Part shown: piece by piece, positions 18,042 to 26,241 of the stretch | Layout: each line of letters opens with the position of its first letter | Position numbering within the stretch: the stretch's first letter is position 1 | From: Acidobacteriota bacterium | GTDB lineage: Bacteria > Acidobacteriota > Terriglobia > Terriglobales > Acidobacteriaceae | Direction of reading: 5' to 3' | DNA: 51,329 nucleotides | Assembly: GCA_028876395.1 (NCBI GenBank) | Contig: JAGWRX010000123.1 | Span: 1-51,329, forward strand | Position numbers and translations under genes: made by a program | Notes under the pieces: model-generated | Seen by the model: the letters and a program-made list of their open reading frames with translations, nothing else | Databases searched by the model: none | Told to the model about the DNA's origin: nothing

Positions 18042-18230
18042 CTAGTGCCCGGGCCTGGATACGTTGGCGCGCAGCGCCCGAATGCGCTCGATGGCGCTGG
18101 CGACGGCCGGATCGTCCTCGAGCGCCCGGCGGCCCCTGTCGACCAGCAATTCCACGTAATCAATCACCGGCATCTTGCGGGCTTCGGCCTCGCGACGCAT
18201 CTCGTCGGTGACATCAACAGATACCTGCAT
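18042..18230 (-). CDS. Small helical protein of unknown function
   Basis: A 62-codon gene starting at the ATG at 18230 with AGGGGG about ten nt upstream. The product begins with a strand-like MQVSVDVTDEM and continues in charged helices (EAEARKMPVIDYVELLVDRG). A short strand then two helices is reminiscent of ribbon-helix-helix proteins, but I cannot assign the family. No partner toxin is adjacent. It is divergent from the 125-residue gene at 18386. Confidence 0.5.
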   Translation of the reverse strand: MQVSVDVTDEMRREAEARKMPVIDYVELLVDRGRRALEDDPAVASAIERIRALRANVSRPGH

Positions 18231-18385
18231 GATGGACGTGCCCCCTGCGCGCATTATCGGCAAGGCCATGCGGCTGAGCGAGATTGCGCCAAAACGCACC
18301 ATCCGCTCCGGTTCGGCTCGACCCATGGAGGTCATTGAGACTCGGCGGGCTTGCCCTCGCCGGGCCGGAACGATAGGCTAATTGC

Positions 18386-18763
18386 ATGTACGAGGAATAC
18401 CACGTAACCGACCGCTGGAGCGGTGAAGACCTGCACTGCCGCTGGAAGGGCACCATGGTGGCCATTGCCACGCGCCACGCTGACGCCGTGGATGTGCGCT
18501 TTGACGTGAACAACCGTCCCATGTGGATCGCGCTGCCGTGCGAGGCATGGGTGGAGCAGAAGAAGCGCACGGGCATGGTGATTACCGACCAGATTGCCGC
18601 CCAGGTCGCCGGCCGTTACCTCAAGCATCTGGTCGAGGAGGGCTACGACGCGCGCCGAGAGATCTACACCATGACCGTCGCCGAGGTGCTGGAGCACCTG
18701 GATGTGGTGGTAGCCGAAGCCAGGGCGCAGGGCGCCATGCCCACGCTGCCCGTGGGCGTGTAA
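18386..18763 (+). CDS. Conserved-looking protein of unknown function
   Basis: Soluble 125-residue protein rich in charged residues, with an N-terminal beta-like part (WSGEDLHCRWKGTMVAIATRH, DAVDVRFDVNNRPMWIALP) and a helical C-terminal half ending in VAEVLEHLDVVVAEARAQG. No signal peptide or membrane helix. I do not recognise the family. Codon positions are GC-biased as in its neighbours, which supports coding. Confidence 0.65.
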   Translation: MYEEYHVTDRWSGEDLHCRWKGTMVAIATRHADAVDVRFDVNNRPMWIALPCEAWVEQKKRTGMVITDQIAAQVAGRYLKHLVEEGYDARREIYTMTVAEVLEHLDVVVAEARAQGAMPTLPVGV

Positions 18764-19009
18764 AGGCCCCGCGGCCTCCCTGGTTGAAAGTGGCTCTCGC
18801 CGCCGGCTTTCGCCTTGCGCCGCTCCCCGGAATCCATGCTTCCCGGCCGGACCGTGTTGGCCCCCCGGCTCCGTGAACGCAGCCATGCAATCCGGTAGGA
18901 GTTCTCCGTACGAAAAGATATGAAAGCAAATTGATTAGCGGGTTCTTTACCGGAGGTTACGGCGAGCCAGCCGGGGAGTGCTGATTGCTTCGCCTGAGAT
19001 GTGGCACGA

Positions 19010-19084
19010 TGGTGGGCGCTGCAGGATTCGAACCTGCGACTTCCACCGTGTGAAGGTGGCACTCTACCGCTGAGTTAAGCGCCC
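19010..19084 (-). tRNA. tRNA-Val (anticodon CAC)
   Basis: The complement folds as a full cloverleaf: acceptor GGGCGCT pairing with AGCGCCC, D arm with AGCGGTAGAGT, anticodon stem CCACC/GGTGG with loop TTCACAC (anticodon CAC, decoding GTG), and T arm GCAGG-TTCGAAT-CCTGC. The discriminator is A and CCA is encoded. No integrase or att-like duplication of its 3' end was seen within the window. Confidence 0.95.
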
Positions 19085-19210
19085 CGAAGAAGGGCCGGCA
19101 GAAGTAGCGCCAGCGGGGCATCCCGTAGGGTAGAGTAACACCAGTGGGGCTTTACGGCCAACCCCAGCCGCCCTGCCGCCGGGGCAAGCCGGAACCCAAC
19201 TTTATCACTG

Positions 19211-20080
19211 ATGCGCTGGAAAGCCAGATCGATCCGTAATGCGGGCGAGTCCGTCCCCGACGCCGAAGCGGCGTTGCGCCCTGTCCCCGGCCGGGGTGGC
19301 GCCGGCCTGGGCGGCGGTGCGTTTTCAGGCGCGGATGCGGACCTGATGGACGGTGAAAATTCCCCCGCGAAAATTTCCGAGGCGGCGCAACCTTCCAATG
19401 GGGATGGTGTTCGAGAAGGTATGGCTACCCTGGTCCTGGACAACCCGGCCCTGGGAAGAGGCCCGGCATCACGGCCGGAGGCGCATCGCGGGGTGAATCA
19501 CGCCGCAGACGAGTCAAGCGACGCTGCCATCATGTTGCGCGTGGCCGCGGGCGACGAAGCGGGCTTCAATTATCTGGCGGAAAAGTACCACCGGCCCATC
19601 ATTCACTTTCTGTTCAGGATGGTGCGCAATCAGGCCGTAGCCGAGGAACTGGCGCAGGAAGTGTTCCTGCGGGTATACCGCTCGCGCGAGAGCTACCGGG
19701 CTGAGGCAAAGTTCACCACCTGGCTTTACCGGATCGCGACCAACCTGGCGGTGAACCATGCGCGCGACACCCGGCACGAGAGGGCGGCGCAGACCGTTTA
19801 TCTGGACGCGCCCGACGAGGAAACCGGCGCGACCCCGGACGTGGCCGACGACGAGCCCTCGGTGGAGCAGCGCCTGGTGCGCGACGAGCGCATGGCGGCC
19901 ATCCGGGCCCAGGTAATGGCCCTGCCCGAGCGGCAACGCATTGCGGTGCTGATGCACAAGTATCAGGGAATGGATTACCGGCAGATCGGAGAAGTGCTCA
20001 AGTTGAGCGAATCGGCAACGAAGTCGTTGCTGTTTCGCGCTTACCAGACACTGCGAGACAAATTGAAAGGTTTTGTTTAA
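19211..20080 (+). CDS. RNA polymerase ECF-type sigma factor (RpoE-like)
   Basis: Sigma-70 family factor. Region 2 (AGFNYLAEKYHRPIIHFL, AEELAQEVFLRVYRSR, TWLYRIATNLAVNHAR) and region 4 (LPERQRIAVLMHKYQGMDYRQIGEVLKLSESATKSLLFRAY) are both complete. The start is unresolved: the long frame from 19211 gives 289 residues, but the first 70-80 are low-complexity and unlike sigma factors. ATG 19346 or 19421 would give 244 or 219 residues, the latter being a typical ECF length. It is followed 45 nt later by a zinc-type anti-sigma gene. Confidence 0.92.
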   Translation: MRWKARSIRNAGESVPDAEAALRPVPGRGGAGLGGGAFSGADADLMDGENSPAKISEAAQPSNGDGVREGMATLVLDNPALGRGPASRPEAHRGVNHAADESSDAAIMLRVAAGDEAGFNYLAEKYHRPIIHFLFRMVRNQAVAEELAQEVFLRVYRSRESYRAEAKFTTWLYRIATNLAVNHARDTRHERAAQTVYLDAPDEETGATPDVADDEPSVEQRLVRDERMAAIRAQVMALPERQRIAVLMHKYQGMDYRQIGEVLKLSESATKSLLFRAYQTLRDKLKGFV

Positions 20081-20124
20081 GTGAAAAACAGCCGGATGAA
20101 CCGGCGGGGATTGGGGTGGTACCG

Positions 20125-20613
20125 ATGGAATCGACCGTGAAAAATTGCACCGGAATGGATACGAAGCTGGCCGACCTGCTGCTCAATCCAGACGCGGCTC
20201 CTGCCAAGGTTGTTGCTCATGTTGTCGAGTGCGACTCCTGCCGTGGGGAGCTGGAGGAGCTGCGGGCGACCATGAATCTGCTGGATTCCTGGGAGGCGCC
20301 GGAGCCGAGCCCTTTCTTCATGACCCGCATGAATGCGCGGCTCGACGAGGAGCGCGCGGCGCCGCCGGCCGGATGGCTGGAGCGCCTGCGCGCGCGCTTT
20401 GCCTACGGGCCGTCGTTGCACGCGCGCCCGCTGGCTGCCATGGCGCTGACGGTTGTGGTGCTGCTGGGCGGAGGAGCCTATCTGGGCATCTCGAATTGGA
20501 CGCAGCCGGCCGCGACGCAAGGACAGGCAGCCGTGGTGCATGATCTGCAACTGTTGGACAATAACGCTCAGCTGCTTGACCAGCTTGAGTCGATTTCAGG
20601 CAACGAGAATTAG
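20125..20613 (+). CDS. Anti-sigma factor with zinc-finger (ZAS) motif
   Basis: Partner of the preceding ECF sigma factor, 162 residues. The N-terminal part carries HVVECDSCRGELEEL, a HxxxCxxC zinc anti-sigma motif (about residues 30-45). A membrane helix follows (AAMALTVVVLLGGGAYLGI, about residues 110-128), with a short periplasmic tail containing DLQLLDNNAQLLDQLESI. This is the usual plan for a membrane-held anti-sigma factor releasing its sigma on an envelope signal. The ATG at 20125 is preferred to the GTG three codons earlier. Confidence 0.85.
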   Translation: MESTVKNCTGMDTKLADLLLNPDAAPAKVVAHVVECDSCRGELEELRATMNLLDSWEAPEPSPFFMTRMNARLDEERAAPPAGWLERLRARFAYGPSLHARPLAAMALTVVVLLGGGAYLGISNWTQPAATQGQAAVVHDLQLLDNNAQLLDQLESISGNEN

Positions 20614-20665
20614 GGGCTCGCGGTTCGCATGGAGGAACCGTAACGGCAGGGGGCCGGGGGGCGCC

Positions 20666-21580
20666 ATGGTTGGGGAACATATTACGTGGGTTGTGAAAGA
20701 GGCGCGGCGCGCGGCTTTGACCGTAGCCGTGGCGGTGGTCTTGTGTCCGCCCGCGGCCATGATTCATGCCCAGCACGGCTCTTCCCATCAGGCCCCGGCG
20801 CCGCAGCCGCACTTTGCGCAGGCGCGACCCACGCGGCCCCAGTCTGAACGACCGCAGCAGAGGCGGGCGCCGGAGCAGAACCGTCGCCAGCCAGTGAAAC
20901 AAAATCAGCCTAATCACCAGAACCAGCCCTCCCGTCAGAACCAGCCATATCGAGGCGTGGCGCCGGAGAATCCCGGCCAGCATCCGGCTCCGATGACGCG
21001 CCAGATGCCTTCGAGTCCTCCCTCGGCGGCGCGCCCGGCTTATCCCGGGCCGACCTATCCGGGCTCTTCGTTTACTGGGCAGGGCAACGCAGGGCAGGGA
21101 CTGGCACGCCCCAGCTATCCCGGCAGCGTGCCGCAGATGTATGGCTCGCAGGGCCATCTGGGCGCCTGGCTCAACCAGCACCGCAGCGTTCCTCTGCAGG
21201 ATCAGGAGAAGATGCTGCGCCAGGACCCAAGCTTCAACCGGCTTCCCCAGTCTGACCAGCAGCGGCTGGTGCGCCAGTTGCACCAGGTGGACCAGATGCC
21301 CGAGCCGCAGCGTGAGCGCCGTCTTGCCCGCACGGAGGCGCTGGAGCGCCTGTCGCCGCAGGAGCGCTCGCAGGTCACGGACTCGGCGCGCCGCTGGTCG
21401 GCTTTGCCGCAGGACCGCCAGGTCATGATGAAGCAGGCCTTCAGGAGTCTCCGCGAGGTTCCGCCGGACCAGCGTGAGACGGTGCTGAACTCCAGGCGCT
21501 ACCAGAACAACTTCAGTCCGGAAGAGCGCGGCATCCTCTCCAATCTGCTGCGCGTCGAGCCCTACCAGGCGCCGCAGTAG
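20666..21580 (+). CDS. Exported Gln/Pro-rich DUF3106-like protein
   Basis: Third gene of the sigma/anti-sigma unit, 304 residues from the ATG at 20666. A signal-like segment (AALTVAVAVVLCPPAAMIHAQ) precedes a disordered region full of Gln, Pro, Arg and Asn (NQPNHQNQPSRQNQPYRG). The C-terminal half has repeated helices with LPQSDQQRLVRQLHQVDQMP, LSPQERSQVTDSARRWSALP and FSPEERGILSNLL, the L-P/S-x-E-R pattern of DUF3106 proteins. Its function is unknown; co-location suggests an envelope protein controlled by, or feeding into, the ECF pair. Confidence 0.75.
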   Translation: MVGEHITWVVKEARRAALTVAVAVVLCPPAAMIHAQHGSSHQAPAPQPHFAQARPTRPQSERPQQRRAPEQNRRQPVKQNQPNHQNQPSRQNQPYRGVAPENPGQHPAPMTRQMPSSPPSAARPAYPGPTYPGSSFTGQGNAGQGLARPSYPGSVPQMYGSQGHLGAWLNQHRSVPLQDQEKMLRQDPSFNRLPQSDQQRLVRQLHQVDQMPEPQRERRLARTEALERLSPQERSQVTDSARRWSALPQDRQVMMKQAFRSLREVPPDQRETVLNSRRYQNNFSPEERGILSNLLRVEPYQAPQ

Positions 21581-21600
21581 GTCCGCTCATGGCAGACAAA

Positions 21601-21631
21601 AGCGGCAGCGGAGAGGCTCTCCGCTGCCGCT
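21601..21631. terminator. Hairpin between convergent genes
   Basis: Perfect 14-bp stem (arms AGCGGCAGCGGAGA and TCTCCGCTGCCGCT) with a GGC loop, between the ends of the DUF3106-like gene and the GH3 gene. Only weak T-runs flank it, so its use as a bidirectional terminator is probable rather than certain. Confidence 0.7.
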
Positions 21632-21671
21632 TCATTGCAGCCAGATTTGCTACGGACTTCCTGCGCGCAAC

Positions 21672-23906
21672 CTACCGCGCCAGCGCCAGCGGAGCGCGCA
21701 GCCGGATGTCGCGTGACGACGCTCCCACCTGAATTTCAAACGTGCCGGGATCGGCCTGCCATGCCTTCGTCTGCGGATTCCAGTAGGAAAGCGCCGCGCG
21801 GTCCAGCGTATAGTGCACGGTCTGCGTTTCGCCCGGCTTTAATTCCACGCGGCGGAAGCCCTTCAGTTCATGCACGGGCCGGTCAATCTTCGAGTGCCCG
21901 TCGTGCACGTACAACTCCACGACTTCGGCGCCAGCGCGCTTGCCCGTGTTGCGCACCTTCAGGCTGACCTCAGCCACGCCGGCTTTGCCGCTGACGGGCT
22001 TCACAATCAGCCCGCTGTAATCGAAGGTTGTGTAGCTCAATCCAAAGCCGAAGGGGAACTGCGGTTCCACGTTCTTCGTGTCGTAGTAACGGTAGCCCAC
22101 GTAGATGCCCTCGGCGTAATTCACCACCAGGTTAGTGCCGGGATAATTCGCAGCGGCCGGGGAGTCCTCAAGCTTCTTCGGCAGTGTGACAGGCAGCTTG
22201 CCCGACGGGTTGGCATCGCCGAAGAGAATCGAGGCCAGCGCGTGGCCGCCCTCCTGGCCGCCGTACCACATGTCCACGAGCGCAGGGGTCTTCTCGATCC
22301 ACTTCGTCATCGTGACCGGATCACCGGTGTTCAGCACAACGACGGTGTGCGGATTCGCCTGCTCTACGGCGGCAATCAGCGCGTCCTGACCCGCGGGCAG
22401 GTCCATGGTCGCCACGTCGTGGCCTTCCGACTCCAGCTTCGAATAGCGCCCCACCACGACCACCGCGACATCGGCATGCGCGGCGGTGTCTGCTGCTTCT
22501 TTCAGCAGATTTTCGCGCGCTTCGGGCGTGTCCTGTGCGGGGTCTTCGCCCTCCATGCCCACGCCCAGCGCGCAGTTCACTTTCACAGTGTTCCCGGCTC
22601 TGGTGCGAATGCCGTCGAGCGGCGCGATGGCATACTTGGGCCGCACCAGCGAACTGCCTCCCCCGCCTGTGCGCGCCACGGCCGCGTTGGGCCCGATCAC
22701 GGCAATCGAGTGAATTTTCGTCGTATCCAGCGGCAGCAGCGCGCCGGCATTCTTCAGCAGTACGATGCCTTCGGTCGCGCCCTGCAATGCCACGGCCTTC
22801 TGCGCGGGCGTGTCGATTTCTCCGCCGCCTGCGTGGGGATGGTCGAAGATGCCGCTCAGGAAGATGACGCGCAGAATGCGGCCCACGTTGTCATTGATTG
22901 TGGCTTCGGTGATGTTGCCGGCCTTCACCTCGGCCAGCACCTTGTCTGCCGCCAGCCAGCCCGCGCCACTGCCGCCTGCCAGGAAGCGCTCGGACTTGGT
23001 CATGGCCACCATCTGCGGTCCGCCCGGCATCTCAAGGTCCATCCCCGCGTTCACGGTCGGCGCAGTGGAGTAGGTGCTGGCCCAGTCCGACACCACGAAG
23101 CCCCTGAATCCGAATTCCTTCTTCAGAATGTCGGTGAGCAGGTAGGTACTTTCGCCGCAGTGCACGCCATTCACCTTGTTGTAGGCCGACATCACTGTCC
23201 ACGCATTCGCATCCTCAACAGCGGCCTTGAAGGCGGGCAGGTAAATCTCGTGCAGCGTGCGCTCGTCGATGTGCGCGTCGATGCGGTGGCGCTCGAACTC
23301 CTCGTTGTTGGCGTCAAAGTGCTTCACCGAAGGGATGACGCCCTCGCCCTGCACGCCCTTGACGTAGGCCACGCCCAGGCGCGCGGAGAGATACGGGTCT
23401 TCGCCGTAGCCCTCAAAGTTGCGGCCCCACAGCGGCACGCGATTGATGTTGACCGTGGGTCCGAGGATCATGTCGCGGCCATGCGCCTTCACCTCCTGGG
23501 CAATGGCCTGGCCCTCGCGCTGCACCAGCACCGTGTCCCACGTGGACGCCATAGCCACGCCTGACGGGAACGCTGTGGACTCAATCTTGACCTGCGCATT
23601 GGCGGAGCTGGTCATTGCGGAACTGCCCATCCACGAGCGCACGCCCATGGGGCCGTCGGCCATCCTGATGGCGGGAATCCCCAGCCGCGCAATCGGCGCC
23701 GACTCCATCCAGCCTGAGCCGGAGAGCATCGTGGCCTTCTCTTCGAGCGTCATGCGGCTCACCAGGTCGGCCACGCGCTTCTCCACCGGCAGGCTTGCGT
23801 TCCTGTACGGCGCATTGGCCGGGATGGCAATCTGCGCGTGGAGTGCGGGGGGGATAAGGGTGGCGACAAGAAGGGTGCAACAGTACAGGACAGGATAGCG
23901 GCGCAT
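21672..23906 (-). CDS. Secreted GH3 beta-glucosidase/beta-xylosidase
   Basis: Glycoside hydrolase family 3 enzyme of 744 residues from the ATG at 23906, with CCGGAG nine nt upstream and a signal peptide (VLYCCTLLVATLIPPALHAQ). The N-terminal barrel contains GPTVNINRVPLWGRNFEGYGEDP and VKHFDANNEE, and FRGFVVSDWAST near residue 272 holds the nucleophile Asp. The alpha/beta sandwich and a fibronectin-III-like C-terminal domain (AGAEVVELYVHD, KPGETQTVHYTLD) complete the usual beta-glucosidase plan. Likely substrates are beta-glucosides or xylo-oligosaccharides; exact specificity is not visible. Confidence 0.93.
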   Translation of the reverse strand: MRRYPVLYCCTLLVATLIPPALHAQIAIPANAPYRNASLPVEKRVADLVSRMTLEEKATMLSGSGWMESAPIARLGIPAIRMADGPMGVRSWMGSSAMTSSANAQVKIESTAFPSGVAMASTWDTVLVQREGQAIAQEVKAHGRDMILGPTVNINRVPLWGRNFEGYGEDPYLSARLGVAYVKGVQGEGVIPSVKHFDANNEEFERHRIDAHIDERTLHEIYLPAFKAAVEDANAWTVMSAYNKVNGVHCGESTYLLTDILKKEFGFRGFVVSDWASTYSTAPTVNAGMDLEMPGGPQMVAMTKSERFLAGGSGAGWLAADKVLAEVKAGNITEATINDNVGRILRVIFLSGIFDHPHAGGGEIDTPAQKAVALQGATEGIVLLKNAGALLPLDTTKIHSIAVIGPNAAVARTGGGGSSLVRPKYAIAPLDGIRTRAGNTVKVNCALGVGMEGEDPAQDTPEARENLLKEAADTAAHADVAVVVVGRYSKLESEGHDVATMDLPAGQDALIAAVEQANPHTVVVLNTGDPVTMTKWIEKTPALVDMWYGGQEGGHALASILFGDANPSGKLPVTLPKKLEDSPAAANYPGTNLVVNYAEGIYVGYRYYDTKNVEPQFPFGFGLSYTTFDYSGLIVKPVSGKAGVAEVSLKVRNTGKRAGAEVVELYVHDGHSKIDRPVHELKGFRRVELKPGETQTVHYTLDRAALSYWNPQTKAWQADPGTFEIQVGASSRDIRLRAPLALAR

Positions 23907-24002
23907 GAGTATGGCTCCGGTGGCGAACTTCAGGATTCGCGGCCAATGGTAACGGATGAGAGTACTGCTGAACAAATGGCGCTGGCCGTTCGCGTGGAAT
24001 GC

Positions 24003-24956
24003 CTACCGGTTCAGGTTCAGCGACAGGTTGCTTGCCTCCGGGTCTTCTTCCGGCGCGAGCAGCAGCCAGCCGATGCCCCCGGCCACAAGCAGCAGGCCCA
24101 GCCAGGCGCGCAGGCCCAGGGCTGGCCGCACCAGCGTCGCCCCGATCACCAGCGCCATAAACGGCGCCAGCACAAAGCGGGTCGTCATGCGCGCCGCGGA
24201 CATGCGCCGCATGAGCCAGAAGAGCAGCAGGAGCGCCGGCAACTGCAGGACGGCGGACCAGGCCAGCTCTGACGCCAGCGCGCTGCCTCCCCAAACTGGA
24301 GACTCCATGAGCGCGCTTGCCGCCGCCAGGCCCACCGCCGCGGTTGCGCCGGCAATTGCCGCCAGCGGCGCATCCGGCCTGCCCGGCGTAGTGGTCACCA
24401 CGCGCACCGCCTGACAGTTGGCCGCGGCCACGCACACCGCTGCCAGAATCACCGCGCCAAAGGCAATGGCGGCCTCCCATGACTGCGGAATCTGCACGGG
24501 AAAAATGCACAGCGTACCCACCACGGCGGCAAGGGCCGCGGGCAGCCCACCCCTGGTCCTCGGACCCATCACGTGACCAATGTAGGGCTCAAGGACAACC
24601 GCGAACACGGGCACGAGGGAGAATAGCGCTACGCGCGTCAACTCGGGCACCCAATCCTTTGCGAGAGACAGCAGCACGGCAGGCGCGACAAACAGACCCA
24701 GCCCAACCAGCACAGGAGGCAACAAGCCGAAACCACGGGGCCATGCCGTCCTGCGCGCCAGGGCAAACAAGGCTGCCGTCACGGCCAGAAGGGCAAACGG
24801 CACGGCCTGCTTTTCCATAGCCGGCAGCGGATGCAGAGTCAGATTCTGCAACAGATCGGACCGCAGCGAGCCCAGCGACCACAGAAAGCACAAGAGGAGC
24901 AGCGCCACAATCGGGCCGGGCCTGGGCCTGGTTCGTGCCAACCGATGTGCTTTCAT
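24003..24956 (-). CDS. Ten-helix membrane protein, DMT/EamA-like transporter
   Basis: A 317-residue integral membrane protein with about ten hydrophobic segments, e.g. GPIVALLLLCFLWSLGSLRS, AVPFALLAVTAALFALARR, LLPPVLVGLGLFVAPAVLLS and AWLGLLLVAGGIGWLLLAP. The count, length and the pattern of two five-helix halves resemble drug/metabolite transporters. No sequence motif makes this firm and the substrate is unknown. It lies about 100 nt upstream of the GH3 gene on the same strand and may be co-transcribed with it. It is the last gene of normal base composition before the accessory island. Confidence 0.7.
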   Translation of the reverse strand: MKAHRLARTRPRPGPIVALLLLCFLWSLGSLRSDLLQNLTLHPLPAMEKQAVPFALLAVTAALFALARRTAWPRGFGLLPPVLVGLGLFVAPAVLLSLAKDWVPELTRVALFSLVPVFAVVLEPYIGHVMGPRTRGGLPAALAAVVGTLCIFPVQIPQSWEAAIAFGAVILAAVCVAAANCQAVRVVTTTPGRPDAPLAAIAGATAAVGLAAASALMESPVWGGSALASELAWSAVLQLPALLLLFWLMRRMSAARMTTRFVLAPFMALVIGATLVRPALGLRAWLGLLLVAGGIGWLLLAPEEDPEASNLSLNLNR

Positions 24957-25150
24957 GCCTTCAATCCAAGTCGGCCCGCACTCATGGCAGAGGCCGCGCC
25001 TTTTCCCGTAACCGGTGCTGTCTGAAAAGTGCGTTGATGCCTAAAAACGGCACAGCTAGGCGCCCGCAGTATGGAGCGGGATATGGCCAAGTCCTTTAGG
25101 GGATTATCACCTTTACGTTCAGCGGAAGCCAATGAGACGATTAAAGGCTA

Positions 25151-25513
25151 ATGATCCTCTACCGGAAAATTGCGGGCTCAATCGTATTGGTCTTTATTGG
25201 CCTGTTTGAGATCGCGGAACGCGCAGCATTCGTAAAAGAACATCTTCCGAGGTGGATCACTATGCATAGCGATGTGACCGTTATCTCCCTGCTGATGGTG
25301 CTTTGTTTTTATCTGATGTTCGGAAACAGGGAGAAAAATCAATCTACCAAGACGCTTCCAATGCCAAAGATTTCTAATGCTCCCGCTGGAGGATCGGCGA
25401 CAGCAACCGCAGAAGGGGGCAAAATTGTGCAACATCTGCATTTTCCCAATTCCCTTAGCATACCGCCGGAAAATGGAACCAAACATAAACACAATGTCCG
25501 ATACTGGATTTAG
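25151..25513 (+). pseudogene. Membrane protein, N-terminal part of a probably frameshifted gene
   Basis: A 120-codon frame coding for two membrane helices (KIAGSIVLVFIGLFEIAE and VTVISLLMVLCFYLMFG) and a soluble stretch ending KHKHNVRYWI. The next frame (from about 25473) overlaps it by 41 nt and carries a beta-rich domain without a clear ribosome site. Reading NVRY and then slipping back one base into TGFRQAGYSPKTALLCF would make one continuous protein of about 260 residues. I infer a one-base indel, or a programmed slip, splitting one gene. The product is a membrane-tethered protein of unknown function. Confidence 0.55.
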
Positions 25514-25940
25514 GCAAGCTGGATATTCTCCCAAAACGGCGCTGTTGTGTTTCCAAAATGTACTCATCCCGGGGGAATCTGTCGGGGAGTTTCGGTCTGC
25601 TCGACTGAAAATCACGTACTACGACACAAATGACAAAGAGATAGCGGAGATATTTCCCGCGTTATGGTGGGGGGATTCACAGGCGGTCGCCGTTGACATT
25701 GGCGCAACCACTAGCTGCGCCGTAGCCGCTTCATTCCTAGCGGGCAAATGGACTGCATGCCAGGTTATCGATGCGCCATTGAATTTCGGCACAGAGAACA
25801 GGCTTGAGCTGGTGGATCTTCCTATCGGGCAGGTCAATATTAGCGCAACTCTAATTGGAGAGCATAATTTGTCGATCAAGCCAATTGAGGGAATGCTATT
25901 TCTAGAAAAAGATGGCAGCGCATTATTTGTCGAATGGTAA
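25473..25940 (+). pseudogene. C-terminal part of the same probably frameshifted gene
   Basis: Frame coding for about 155 residues from the ATG at 25473 (the open frame extends back to 25377). It contains a beta-sandwich-like domain: SARLKITYYDTNDKEIAEIF, ALWWGDSQAVAVDIGATTSC, GQVNISATLIGEHNLSIKP and GMLFLEKDGSALFVEW. The reading frame is offset by -1 from the membrane-helix frame just upstream. If the two are separate genes, this one would be a cytoplasmic protein with an overlapping start. Confidence 0.55.
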
Positions 25941-25997
25941 GCACGCGCTACCAAAAGCCGCGCCCCTAGACATCGAATCACCCGGCTGGGTTCCAGA

Positions 25998-26231
25998 TTA
26001 TTGCATGGTGACGATATAGCATCGGGCCTGCACGCAGGAGAAGCCCAGATAACGCTCGTCCGGCGTCAGCGTCATCTTGTCCTTGGGCGTGATCTGCGTG
26101 ACCGTCACGATCCCTTTCTCATGGTGGTTTGGGTCTTTGGTGTCCTGCGCCCTCACTCCAAATGGACGCGCGATTAAAACTCCAATGACGACTCCGACCA
26201 GCAAAACAAGCAAATGTTTAAAAGGTTTCAT
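25998..26231 (-). CDS. Small exported protein coupled to a transposase gene
   Basis: A 77-residue protein with an N-terminal hydrophobic signal or anchor (HLLVLLVGVVIGVLIARPFGVRA) and a short extracytoplasmic domain ending LGFSCVQARCYIVTMQ, with two Cys that could form a disulfide. Its ATG comes 10 nt after the TAG of the IS1-like transposase and GGGTGG sits between them, so it is translated from the same message or from a promoter within the transposase gene. Function unknown. Confidence 0.65.
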   Translation of the reverse strand: MKPFKHLLVLLVGVVIGVLIARPFGVRAQDTKDPNHHEKGIVTVTQITPKDKMTLTPDERYLGFSCVQARCYIVTMQ

Positions 26232-26241
26232 GCCACCCAGT

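Noticed and set aside
19010-19084. tRNA-Val as an integration site
   Set aside because: No integrase lies near it and I found no second copy of its 3' end within the window.
21870-23564. Long open frame (564 codons) on the plus strand opposite the GH3 gene
   Set aside because: It is the antisense of a clear GH3 enzyme; its translation is His/Arg/Gly-rich without any fold pattern, as expected from GC-rich codon bias.
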